From contig CM077162.1 of the NCBI GenBank assembly GCA_039583875.1, positions 167,481,220-167,545,219 on the forward strand: DNA of 64,000 nt, read 5' to 3'. How positions within the stretch are numbered: position 1 is the stretch's first letter; every line of letters starts with the position of its first letter. A program made the translations under genes and the position numbers. This DNA is from Platanthera guangdongensis (lineage: Eukaryota > Streptophyta > Magnoliopsida > Asparagales > Orchidaceae). Of this stretch, positions 21,700 to 30,541 are shown one piece after another. The notes beneath the pieces are model-generated. The model made no database searches. It was not told where the DNA came from and saw nothing but the letters and a program-made list of their open reading frames with translations.

Positions 21700-22085
21700 T
21701 TTTGAATTTTGAAATTTGAAATTTTGAATTTTGAAATTTTGAAATTTTGAAATTTGAAATTTTAAATTTTGAAATTTGAAATTTGAAATTTGAAATTTGA
21801 AATTTGAAATTTGAATTTTTTTTGAAATTTGAAATTTTGAAATTTGAAATTTGAAATTTTGAAATTCGAAATTTGAAATTCGAAATTTGAATTCTGAAAT
21901 TTGAAATTTGAATTTTGAATTTTGAATTTTGAAATTTAGAATTTGAAATTTGAAATTTTGAAATTTGAAATTTGAAATTTTGAAATTTGAAATTCGAAAT
22001 TGAGTTTTGAATTTTTGAAATTTTAAATTTAAAATTTGAAATTTGAAATTCAAAATTTGAATTCTGAAATTTGAAATTTGAATTT
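21700..22085 (-). repeat. AT-rich GAAATTT low-complexity leader of E3
   Basis: About 390 bp of irregular GAAATTT/GAAATTTT units between PBS and gag. A 130-residue Lys/Phe/Gln open frame on the minus strand is a by-product of the repeat. It probably expanded by slippage. Confidence 0.85.
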
Positions 22086-22124
22086 TGAGCGGGGGAGGAG
22101 TGCCAATTAGGAAACTGATGAGAA

Positions 22125-22140
22125 CCTCCCTATGATACCA
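22125..22140 (-). other. E3 primer-binding site (initiator tRNA-Met type)
   Basis: The minus strand reads TGGTATCATAGGGAGG three bases after the 5' LTR. The first eight bases match the usual tRNA-iMet PBS (TGGTATCAGAGC), and later bases have drifted. Confidence 0.75.
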
Positions 22141-22143
22141 AAT

Positions 22144-23213
22144 TGGCGTAGGGATTCGTCGGATTAAAATAGCGTACGGATTTTCTTACAACTCAAGCCC
22201 ACGTAACACGTTCTAACGCGTCCTAACACAAACATTCTAGCCGCACGATTCACCGTCATCCCGCACAAACACGCAAAGGGGAGTGGACTAAAAGCGACGA
22301 TCTAATTAAAGTCCAATCCTTTCCCACCGAAGATCGAAAGCAAAGGTCGCCACACCTTTTTGAGATGAAGATCAATAACTAAATGCCAAGATCTTCCCCA
22401 AGCAAAAGGATCCACCCGATTCGGCTTCTTGCAAGGTTTCGAAAATAAACGCAAGAAGGTTTTTGATTAAATCCAAAAGATCGTATTCAAGATCACGGAT
22501 AAAAAACCATTGCATCCATTCCAAATCTCACAAGAAATCACAAAGGAAAGATGTAGATATTACCCTCCCCAAGATGGGGTGAAGATCACACAAGGAAAGT
22601 GGAAGAGTCACACGTCCACGCACCACCGGCGTCACACCGAGCGGCAACCTTCTTCTTCGCCGGAGTCACACCGAGAAGCATCCGCCTCCGCGTTTCACAA
22701 GCCTTGGATCACCCAAGCGATTGGCTAACAAAGGAGGAGAAGGAGGATGAGCGGGGGGGGGGGGGGGGGGGGCAATCCCAAAGGGAGGTGGCCAAAATTC
22801 TCAAGAGAGGATTAATTTGGGTTTTTTCAAATAACATGCTCTCATTTCTCATCAAATAAGCCTATATATAGGCAAGTCCCAAAACAAGCAAAATAAATCT
22901 AGCCATCCAATTTATCATCTATTGGATGGCTATGAGCACACCAAAAATTAAACATGTCCAAAATAAAAGACAACATGAAATAATGATAACATTAAACTAG
23001 GAAAATAAAAGTGCAAATAAGGAAAGGGCTTAAGCCCACCGCGAACGAAGATTGTAGCCACCAAGGTCACGAGTCGCGGTAGAAGGTTGTCGAGCATCTT
23101 TATGTTGTGCCACATCAACTTGATCACGAGCAACTTGATCATCATCCACAGCAACTTGATCACGAGCACTCTTAGCATCAACGGGCAAGGGGATGGGAGA
23201 CGAGCCGGCATCA
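22144..23213 (-). repeat. E3 5' LTR
   Basis: 1070 bp, near-identical to 15839-16899. TATA palindrome at 22860-22873. The G run near 22752 is longer than in the 3' copy. Confidence 0.95.
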
Positions 23214-23218
23214 TCCTC
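23214..23218. repeat. Target site duplication TCCTC, right (E3)
   Basis: Partner of 15834-15838. Confidence 0.95.
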
Positions 23219-25118
23219 CTCGAAAGCTATCACGCGTGAGCGCAGTTGTTCTGCCGTCTCGGCATCCTGCGAGACAACCCAGCTGCTAGCCAAGGATGAT
23301 TGAGAAAAAACCAAAGGGAAAAGTCTAAGGCTTACCACACCGCCTTGGGCCTTCGCGAGGAGGGACTCGGCTTCAGATAGCCTTTTCGCCAGACCGGTGG
23401 ACTTCTCCCGCTCCGCCTCCAGGTTCTCCTCACTTGCTTTGCACTTTGATTTCATATAAATAAGGCGGCTAGAGGAGCGGTGCGAGAACTCCAAGGCCCG
23501 TATTTGATGGTGGGAAGTCTTCAGCACGAGATCCTTGGTGGACTCGCTTTCAGGCAAAACAGCGTCAAGGCCGCCATAGAGTCCGTACCCCACGACGAAG
23601 GCATGGCTGGTGGGGACCTCTTGCTCCTTACAAGAAGGAAGGAGAGTTGAGATGGACACGCGGTTAGCATCCCGCCCCCACAGCAGAACTGGGTCGCCGA
23701 CGACATCATGGACCACGGGACCCAGGTTGTAATTCATGTCGGAAGATGGGGCGGGATGGCTGGAGGAGTCGCCTTCGCGAGAGGAGGTGGCAGCCGCCTG
23801 GTCGGGAAGAATAGCTTGCGGGTTGGACGCTGCAGTAGGCAGGTTGGATGCAGCAACTGGCTGACTAGGGATGACAGCCGGCTGATTATGGAGCACCGTC
23901 TCGCGAGTAGGCGAGACGGCCTGGTGGTTGTGCGAAAGGGGCGGTGGAGATTCCCCTACAGAAATGGGGCTCCCTTGGGGAGCTTTCTTCTTTTCCTTAG
24001 AGATAACTACGGCCTTTTTCATATTTTTTTCTTGGAGGGCTGGAGCGAGAGGGGGCCGAGTCGCCTGTAGGCCTCTTCGGCGGGATGGGCGCCAAGGACT
24101 CTCTCGGCGCCTCGGCCGCCGCGTTGGCGATATCAAGGCCCTTTGCTGGGTGGATGTTGCTCTTGTAAGGAGGGAGGGCTGGAATGATTCGCTCACCTAA
24201 AGACGGGCAAGGGTTATTTTACGGCGAGACGACAAATAGAGAGATGGGAGACGAAGGAGCGAGAATACCTTCACCAGGGAGCACTGGGAGAAGCGAGTCG
24301 AGACCTCGTCGCAAGAAGTTGACCTCGAAATTCTTGCCGACAAGGTATTCGCACATCAGCTTCTTTGGGCCACTGACTTGTGGGGTGCCATAGAAGCTCT
24401 CTGGCGGAGACACCGGCGCAAGAGGGATGCCGCCGAAATCAGTGCGGTCTCCCCGGATGAAGATGAATAGAGTGAGCCAGTGGTGGTTCTGATTGTGCGT
24501 CTCGCACACTTTAAGCCCCTGCCCAGTAAAGTACGAGACGCCATCGGCTTTGGCGTGGTAGATAAAGAGCTTGCGGAAGGCCGTCAAGCTGAATTCGATG
24601 CGCTCCCGGCGCATATAGCAGGCGAAAGCGATCAACACCGAGATGGCGTTAGGGTTGAACTGCGCCGGGACGACACCAAAATATTTAAAGACCTGTTTTA
24701 CCTCAGGACAAAGGCTGAGCCGCAACCCCACCTCAAAATGTGAGACGGGGAAGTTGAGTTCTCCCAGGTAGTAGGTATTGATGCACTCGCCGTCTTTGGG
24801 GGGACGCGACTCGACACGTTCCCCCAGGTACTCGCGGGCAAACATATGGTAATCTTCTTGAGGAAGCGGGCCAAGCGGGAAATCGTGATCTGTGAACCTC
24901 TTCCCACAGCGGTTGCGCCCCTCACCTTCCTCAACCTTCTTCTTACCCATTTTCGGCGGCGAGACGATCTTAGGCGAGATGAAGGAAAAGAAGAAGTTGG
25001 CGAGAGAATCGAGAGAGAAGAGCGAGAGGGGCCGACGAGATGAAAGAATCAAAGAAGCAACAGCTGGAGCAGCGACAAGAGTGAAGAGTGCGGTGTCTAT
25101 TTCATCCCGGGCCAGGCA

Positions 25119-25126
25119 TATTTATA
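25119..25126 (-). promoter_or_regulatory. TATA box of E2 aORF1
   Basis: TATAAATA on the minus strand, about 170 bp upstream of the ATG at 24950. Leader plus TSS spacing fits a plant Pol II promoter. Confidence 0.6.
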
Positions 25127-25548
25127 ACAGAAGAAGAGCAATGATTGATGGGCGGGAAAAAACATAAGGGGAGGGGAAGAGTCGACGTTCATTTTTCTCT
25201 CCTAAATCTCGATCGGCGTGACCCATCACAATCAAAAAGAATATATCTAATATAAATTAAAAAAAGAAAGAGTTAAAAAAGGAAGTAAAAAGATCAACAA
25301 TAAAAATATGTATTCAGAGATCGTCCAGCATACGGCGGGCACCTAGTTTCCTAATATCTTTGGCGAGACGGCGCTACAGGACTTCTATTATTACAACATT
25401 CAAACACAGAAGAAAAGAGAAGCGGAGAGACGAACGTCCTTCAATACGGGCGCCATTCCCAGCGGCCACCGCGAGCTCCCGCACAGGGAGGTCTACTCCG
25501 CGAGTGGAAGGCGCAAATGGATTCAAGACCACAGCACGCGAGACGGAG
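25127..25548 (-). other. E2 spacer between the two antisense genes
   Basis: No gene seen. AT-rich at 25240-25320, then GC-rich. It presumably holds the aORF2 3' flank and upstream elements of aORF1. Confidence 0.5.
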
Positions 25549-26396
25549 CTACATATCAGTCTCATTAATAATGGCTTCAGGGTTGGTGCCATCGACATCT
25601 AGCTCAGCATTGGCTTCAGAGGATAGGCGAGTACATTCATTCTCCAGCCATTCAATACGCCTCTCCGCGACCTGCTTATACTGCGCGAAGGAATGGATAA
25701 TGCGCGCATGCTTTCGAAACAGCTCAGCCGTCTTGCGCTTCATTTCCACTGGGTTCGAAGGGTCGCCCAGGTAATCTTCAATTCCATCGACAGGAGGAGG
25801 CTAGATGGAGAGTCGCTTTGGCTGCTCCTCAATAGGCGAGTTGGCCCGAGAATCTGCGCAAGGAGTGCAGAGACAGGGTAGAAGAGGCACTCGCAGAAGG
25901 GTGTGAGAATAGCGAAGAGGATTCAAAAGCACGAGAGAAGGTCTTTTACCATGAAGGCGAGAGGTCTCGGCGACCTGGGAGTGGTCATCCCTCCTCTCGC
26001 TGGGAGTATTTGGAGGAGTCTAAGATGGCTGCGAGTCGTACTCCACGCGGTGGGCGGCAGAACCATCTCGCGGGCTCTCCGTGTGCTGCGAAACCACAAG
26101 AGCTCCCTGAAAAAGCACCAGTCAATAAAAGAGAGCACATGATTGCAGAGATGATAGCGGCAGAAGCAAGTACCCACCTCTTTCTCCTTGGAAGATGCAT
26201 AAGGAGTCAGGACGGTTTCCAAGGCAGCGCGAGGCAGATCTCCTGCGGCAGGCGACGGACCACCGGCCTTCATCTTTTTTAGGCGAGACGATGGGGGGAG
26301 AGGGAGAACTAATGAAGAAGTAAAAGAGGCCATGTTGGCCTTGTTCTACTCTCGCAACAGTGCGACACGTTCAAGAAAGCTCTGGCTGTGCGTCAT
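25549..26396 (-). pseudogene. E2 aORF2: second antisense spliced gene
   Basis: Minus strand. The ATG at 26396 begins MTHSQSFLERVALLRE. Exon 1 ends at 26178 (...SKEKE), intron 1 is 26177-26107 (71 bp, GT-AG), and exon 2 continues GALVV ... ESPRDGSAAH. A second intron with GT-AG ends is 25949-25854 (96 bp). The last exon encodes GIEDYLGDP and a coiled coil (AQYKQVAERRIEWLENECTR), ending ETDM and TAG 25549-25551. E1 has the same exon plan. Damage here: CAG to TAG in exon 1 (LLRE*NKAN), TAG in exon 2 after DSQPS, and TAG near 25801. No known family is recognised. A short basic and coiled-coil protein is all that can be inferred. Confidence 0.6.
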
Positions 26397-26466
26397 GACA
26401 AAGGATTCATGCTGAGGAGGAAGGATGTGCAAAGTAGGACGCTCGGTGTGCGGAGCAGGAATCCTA

Positions 26467-26474
26467 TATTTATA
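26467..26474 (-). promoter_or_regulatory. TATA box of E2 aORF2
   Basis: TATAAATA on the minus strand, 71 bp before the ATG at 26396. The same box lies at matching distance in the second copy (27856-27863) and in E1 (29707-29714). It is about 120 bp from the start of LTR B. Confidence 0.65.
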
Positions 26475-26593
26475 GGCCCCGGTGGGGGCCTCATAAAAGA
26501 TTCCTCATAAATATGTTTTTTAATGCGCCTTAAATAACGAGCCTCGGTTGGACATTCTTTCCGAGGTTAGTATAATCTCGAAAGAGTGGGGAT

Positions 26594-27348
26594 TGTGTAC
26601 AACCTCGGGCTCGCAAGAAGCCCTCAAGGAGCAAATAAGTCGAGACAGGCGAATGAGAACAGGGGGCCCACTCGCAAGAGGCGAGACGATTGTCTCTACA
26701 ATAAGAAAGATGCCCCATTTGGGGGCAAGAAGGCCTCCAACGGCGAGTAGGCCTCCAGCGGCGAGAAGGCCTCCAGTGGCAAGAAGACCCCATAGTAAAG
26801 GACGACCGGCGAGACAGGCAGAGGGGTCCATCTCGCCGACAAGAGCTTATCCACTCGCCAGGATGAGAAGAGGCCGTTTTCATATTTCCATGACGACATG
26901 GGTTTTTACTCTTCTACCCCGGGAATTTTTACCCTCTTACCCTTAGTGGTCTGCGTATAGCTCCTCAGAACAGTAGAGTTTGGCTGTTGGCAGACCCAGC
27001 CAGGGGTACCCGGGTAATTTCAGATCAGTACTGTTTTGTTATTGGCAGTTCAGATTCCAAAATTTATAAATAAGCCCATAGGGGTTCTTCAGAGGGACTT
27101 TTTTTGGACTCCCGGGGAATTGTTGGCATTGTTTCCCCCGTCTTCTGAGGAACTCCAAGCCCAGCTTTTGCCTTTGGAGGGGAAGCTCTCAGTTACCTTC
27201 CGGGTAAGCGGTGGGACCTCCCTGCTGCGGCTTTGGGCTAGTTTTATAGTCCTTCACGACCAGTCGGAGGTCGGAGCTTGGGCCTAGTAGGTGCCGGCTA
27301 CGCCCCTATTTTGAGAACATTTGTCAGAGTCAAATTTTAGCTTCAACA
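26594..27348 (+). repeat. LTR B (middle LTR of E2)
   Basis: 755 bp, TGTGTACAACC ... CTTCAACA, preceded by the purine tract GAAAGAGTGGGGAT (a 3' LTR feature) and followed by the PBS-like string (a 5' LTR feature). It therefore faces both ways. TATAAATA at 27065-27072. It differs from A and C by a distinct block around 27100-27150 and several shared substitutions. Confidence 0.9.
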
Positions 27349-27365
27349 GTTCTGGTGCGGTGAGC

Positions 27366-27785
27366 GTGGAGGGGTCATCCCTCCTCTCGCTGGGAGTAGT
27401 TGGGGGAGTAGAAGATGGCTGCGAGTCGTACCCCTCGTGGTGGGCGGCAGAACCATCTCGCGGGCTCTCCGGGTGCCGCGAAACCACAAGAGCTCCCTGA
27501 AAAAACACCAGTCAATAAAATAGAGCACACTTTGCAGAGATGACAGCAGCAGAAGCAAGTACCCAACTCTTTCTCCCTGGAAGATGTGTGAGGAGTGGGG
27601 ACGGTTTCCAAGTCAGCGCGAGACAGATCACCTGCGGCAGACGACGGACCACCGACCTTCATCTTTTTTAGGCGAGACGATGGGGGGAGAGGGCGAACTA
27701 ATGAAGAAGTAAAAGAGGCCACGTTGGCCTTGTGCTGCTCTCGCACCAGTGTGAGACGTTCACGGAAGCTCTGGTTGTGCTTCAT
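27366..27785 (-). pseudogene. Second aORF2 copy in E2 (exon 1 and part of exon 2)
   Basis: Minus strand. The ATG at 27785 begins MKHNQSFRERLTLVREQHKANV, with no stop where the 26396 copy has TAG. The intron 1 acceptor is at 27497, but the donor GT seen in the other copies is TT here (27566-27565), so normal splicing is lost. Exon 2 reads GALVV ... PPTTPSERRDDPS and is then fused at about 27366 to sequence just downstream of LTR B, so the coiled-coil end is deleted. This is all that remains of the second internal region. Confidence 0.65.
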
Positions 27786-27855
27786 GATGAAGGATTCAAG
27801 CTAGGGAAGAAGGATATGCAAAACAGGACGCCCGGTGTGCGGAGCAGGAATCATA

Positions 27856-27863
27856 TATTTATA
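27856..27863 (-). promoter_or_regulatory. TATA box of second E2 aORF2 copy
   Basis: TATAAATA on the minus strand, 71 bp before the ATG at 27785. Confidence 0.6.
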
Positions 27864-27983
27864 GGCCCCGGTGGGGGCCTCATAAAAGATTCCTCATAAA
27901 TACATTTTTTAATGCGCCTTAAATAACGAGCCTCAGTTGGACATTCTTTTCGAGCTTAGGATAATCTCGAAAAGAGCAGGGAT

Positions 27984-28727
27984 TGTATACAACCTCGGGC
28001 TCGCAAGAGACCCTCAAGGAGCAAATAAGTCGAGACAGGCGAATGGGACCACGGGGCCCACTCGCAAGAGGCAAGATGATTGTCTCTACAATAAGCAAGG
28101 TGCCCCATTTGGGGGCGAGAAGGCCTCCAATGGCGAGTAGGCCTCCAGCGGCGAGAAGGCCTCCAGTGGCGAGAAGACCCCATAGCAAAGGATGCCGGCG
28201 AGATGGGCGGAGGGGTCCATCTCGCCGACAAGTGCTTTTCCACTCGCCAGGATGAGAAGAGACCATTTTTATATTTCCATGACGATAGGGGTTTTTACTC
28301 TTCTACCCCGGGTATTTTTACCCTCTTACACTTAGTGGTCTGCATATAGCTCCTCAGAACAGCGGAGTTTGGCTGCTGGCAGACCCAGCCAGGGGTACCC
28401 CGGTAATTTAAGACCAGCACAGTTTTGTTATTGGCAGTTCAGATTCCAAACTCTATAAATAAGCCCATAGGGGTTCTTCAGAAGGGGACTTTTTTCACTA
28501 CCAGGAAATCATCGGCATTGTCTTCTGAGGAACTCCAAGCCCAGCTTTTGGCTTTGGAGGGGAAGCTCTCAGTGACCTTCTGGGTAAGCGGTGAGACCTC
28601 CCTACTGCGGCTTTGGGCCAGTTTTCTAGTCCTTCACGACCAGTCGGAGGTCAGACTTGGGCCTAGTAGGTGTCGGCTACGCCCCTATTTTGAGAACATT
28701 TGTCGGAGTCAAATTTTGGCTTCAACA
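27984..28727 (+). repeat. LTR C (3' LTR of E2)
   Basis: 744 bp, TGTATACAACC ... GGCTTCAACA, preceded by the polypurine tract GAAAAGAGCAGGGAT and followed by CCGAC. TATAAATA at 28454-28461. By eye it is closest to LTR A. Confidence 0.9.
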
Positions 28728-28732
28728 CCGAC
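28728..28732. repeat. Target site duplication CCGAC, right copy (E2)
   Basis: Matches 9396-9400. No such copy flanks the middle LTR B. Confidence 0.9.
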
Positions 28733-28780
28733 CTCCCGCACATGGAGGGCGACTGGGTAGATTGAAGGTGCGGGCGGCGA

Positions 28781-29643
28781 CTAGACCGCGATGCGTGAGA
28801 CGAAGGTGTTTATTCGTCTAATTTATGATGGCCTTGGGGTTGTTCCCATCCATCACGTAGTCGGCCTCGATCTTGATAGAAAGGTGATTGCACCCTGTTT
28901 CAAGCCTGTCAATGCGCCGATCAGAAGCCTGCTTCTCCAGCTCCATCTTGCCGATGATATGTGTGTACTTTTGAAACATCCTGGATGTTCATTGCTTAAA
29001 CTCTAGGTTGTCCATGGGATAACCCACGTAATCTTCGATCTCATCAGGAAGAGGAAGAGGTGAGAGGGGTGGTGTAGCCAGAGACCTCTCGGTACTCGAC
29101 TCGAATTGGATACCTGCACAGAAATAGGAAAGGTGAAAGATCATAATGAAGGAACCGTAATTTGGGTGAAGCAAAAAAGACGGGATGAGTTTTCTTACTT
29201 GGGATGCGAGGATTTAACACAACTCGCGAGAGGTATTCTCTCCTCGTGGTTGGGGGAGAAGATTCCTCAGACGAGTCAGGCTGTTGATGAGTTTAGTTGG
29301 TGGCATCAGGAGGATTCGTGGGCATAGGGGAGCCGGCGAGGTTTCCCTGAAAGAGCATGGTCAATAGGCGAGATGATAAGAGGAAAGAGAGGCGAGAGGA
29401 ATAACTCAGAATCACTTGTGTCTCCACGGAAGTAGTGGGAGGAAGCGTATCAGCTGTCGATGGTGCCGAGGAGGTCGCGTCGGCCGAGAGGGTAGAGCCG
29501 GCGGACTTCGACTTCTTCGGGCGAGAGGATGAAGGCGCGGAGTACGGGGTATGCCCCACAGTCAGCATCAGGGCAGCCACGTTGGCTTTGTTTTGTTTAC
29601 GCACCATTGCGAGACGTTCGTGAAAGCTCTGGCTGTGAGACAT
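28781..29643 (-). pseudogene. E1 aORF2: antisense spliced gene next to the 3' LTR
   Basis: Minus strand. The ATG at 29643 begins MSHSQSFHERLAMVRKQNKANVAA, the same N-terminus as in E2. Intron 1 is 29415-29347 (69 bp) and intron 2 is 29198-29114 (85 bp, donor GTAAGA). The last exon encodes EIEDYVGYP and a coiled coil (ASDRRIDRLETGCNHL), with a TAG after LEFKQ near 28989 and the final stop at 28781-28783. Shared intron positions and protein ends between E1 and E2 indicate an inherited gene and not a chance frame. The stop in the last exon suggests this copy is dead. No known family recognised. Confidence 0.6.
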
Positions 29644-29706
29644 GTTGAGGGTGGGAGAGAAGCGGGAATGAGGAATGGAGGCATTCCATGTGGAGGTGGG
29701 GACTCA

Positions 29707-29714
29707 AATTTATA
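29707..29714 (-). promoter_or_regulatory. TATA box of E1 aORF2
   Basis: TATAAATT on the minus strand, 64 bp before the ATG at 29643, matching the E2 arrangement. Confidence 0.6.
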
Positions 29715-29825
29715 GACTCCAGGGGGTGGGCCCCGCCAAATATTCCTGCAAGTGAATACTGACAACCGCGAGCCCCGGTTGGACTTTCTTTCCGAGCTTG
29801 GGCCAATCTCGAAAAGAGCGGGGAA

Positions 29826-30541
29826 TGTATACAACCTTGGGCTTGCAGGAGGCCTTTCTAGCAGTAGTGACCCGGAGAAACTGGCGCGATGAGTTGAAGG
29901 AGCGAGTGGGACCTTTCGTCCACTTGTAGAAGGCGAGATGGGGGTCCTATGCAGTAGGAGAGACGCCCGTTGGGGCCGTGAGCTGGCCTTAGAAGGAGAG
30001 ATGGCCAGTGGATCGAGAGGCTTGCAAGACGAACAATTGGGATCATCTCGCCCGCCAGTAACTTCCCCCACTCGCCGCCTGAGAGGAAATCTGTTTTTTA
30101 CCCTTTTACCCCCAAGGGGGATTTTACTCTTCTGCCCCATGTAATTTTACACTTCTACCCCTGGTGGTCTGCATATAGCTCTTCAGGACAACGGAGTTTG
30201 GCTGTTGGCAGACCCGACCCAGGGTATTTTGGTAAATTCAGGTCGGTTCAGAATGGATATTTGCAGATCAAACTCAGAGGCCTATAAATAGACCGACAAG
30301 GTGCCTGGAACAGGTTGTTGAACCCTTCCGTATTCTTCCTCACAGGCACCTAGCTCAGCAATTGGTTAGGGAGGGGAAGGACTTCAGTTTCTTCCGGGTA
30401 AGAGATGGGTCCTCCGAACTGAGACCCCATGGTCTGTTTCTAGGCTTGCGACTCTCATCGGTTGGGTGGTTCAAGAAGAGTAGGTGTGAGCTGCAACGTC
30501 AGGTCTGAACTCTAGGTGGGATCAGAAAGCTGGTTCCAACA
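29826..30541 (+). repeat. LTR D (3' LTR of E1)
   Basis: 716 bp, TGTATACAACCTTGGG ... TGGTTCCAACA, preceded by purine tract GAAAAGAGCGGGGAA. TATAAATA at 30283-30290. It shares both ends and the TATA region with LTRs A-C but is clearly diverged in the middle. Confidence 0.85.

Larger units (their letters stand above)
15839..23213 (-). mobile_element. E3: chromovirus (Ty3/Gypsy) nested in E2 aORF1
   Basis: A 7375-bp element in reverse orientation. Its LTRs of 1061 and 1070 bp start TGATGCCGGCTC and end CTACGYCA (minus strand). It has a PBS, gag with zinc knuckle, protease, RT, RNase H, integrase and a chromodomain-like end. TCCTC duplicates flank it at 15834-15838 and 23214-23218. The LTRs differ at roughly 3-4% of sites by eye, so it is moderately young. 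Pol running past the polypurine tract into the LTR recalls CRM-type chromoviruses, but the lineage needs a tree. Confidence 0.9.
15557..24950 (-). pseudogene. E2 aORF1: antisense three-exon accessory gene, split by E3
   Basis: Minus strand. Exon 1 runs from ATG 24950 (MGKKKVEEGEG) to 24269 and holds the Transposase_28-like domain in one open frame (PVSHFEVGLRLSLCPEVKQV, FSLTAFRKLFIYHAK, SYFTGQGLKVCETHNQNHHW). Intron 1 is 24268-24197 (72 bp); splicing keeps the frame as GEG/ERIIP, matching GEG/ERTIP in E1. Exon 2 (24196-23337) has a Pro-rich linker and a coiled coil (SEENLEAEREKSTGLAKRLS). Intron 2 is 23336-23267 (70 bp). Exon 3 starts at 23266, is cut by E3 (15839-23213), and resumes at 15838 through ELVLQMMKDLGVVKDD to an acidic Ser tail and TGA 15557-15559. 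Damage apart from E3: one frameshift in the T7 run at 24024-24030. Probably nuclear, function unknown. Confidence 0.8.
9401..28727 (+). mobile_element. E2: three-LTR Tat composite nested in E1
   Basis: E2 consists of LTR A (9401-10144), a deleted internal region with pol, tandem array, aORF1 and aORF2, then LTR B (26594-27348), a minimal second internal region with only part of aORF2, and LTR C (27984-28727). One 5-bp duplication, CCGAC, flanks A and C. This shows the outer pair marks the integration and that B is internal. LTRs A and C agree with each other at many sites where B differs. E2 is related to E1 but its LTRs are clearly divergent from LTR D. E3 interrupts it at 15839-23213. Confidence 0.85.
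1..30541 (+). mobile_element. E1: Tat-lineage Ty3/Gypsy retrotransposon, 5' end outside window
   Basis: The order protease tail, RT, RNase H, second RNase H, integrase, tandem-repeat spacer, antisense genes and 3' LTR is that of Tat-type Gypsy elements. The second RNase H before integrase is the diagnostic part. The element is interrupted by E2 (9401-28727). Its sequence reads continuously across that insertion, since the bases before 9400 and after 28732 align with the uninterrupted equivalent near 25480 in E2. Pol has many in-frame stops and frameshifts, so E1 is dead and older than its passengers. The 5' LTR and gag lie before position 1. The base after the 3' LTR is 30542, with GAATC as the expected target duplication; its partner is not visible. 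Confidence 0.85.

Noticed and set aside
21661..22053. A 130-residue Phe/Lys/Gln minus-strand protein
   Set aside because: It is a translation of GAAATTT low-complexity sequence between PBS and gag; any frame of it is open.
9281..28266. Several 70-140-residue frames in LTRs A, B and C with Arg/Pro/Ala repeats
   Set aside because: They come from the GGCGAGAAGGCCTCC short repeat in the LTR, and frames differ between copies.
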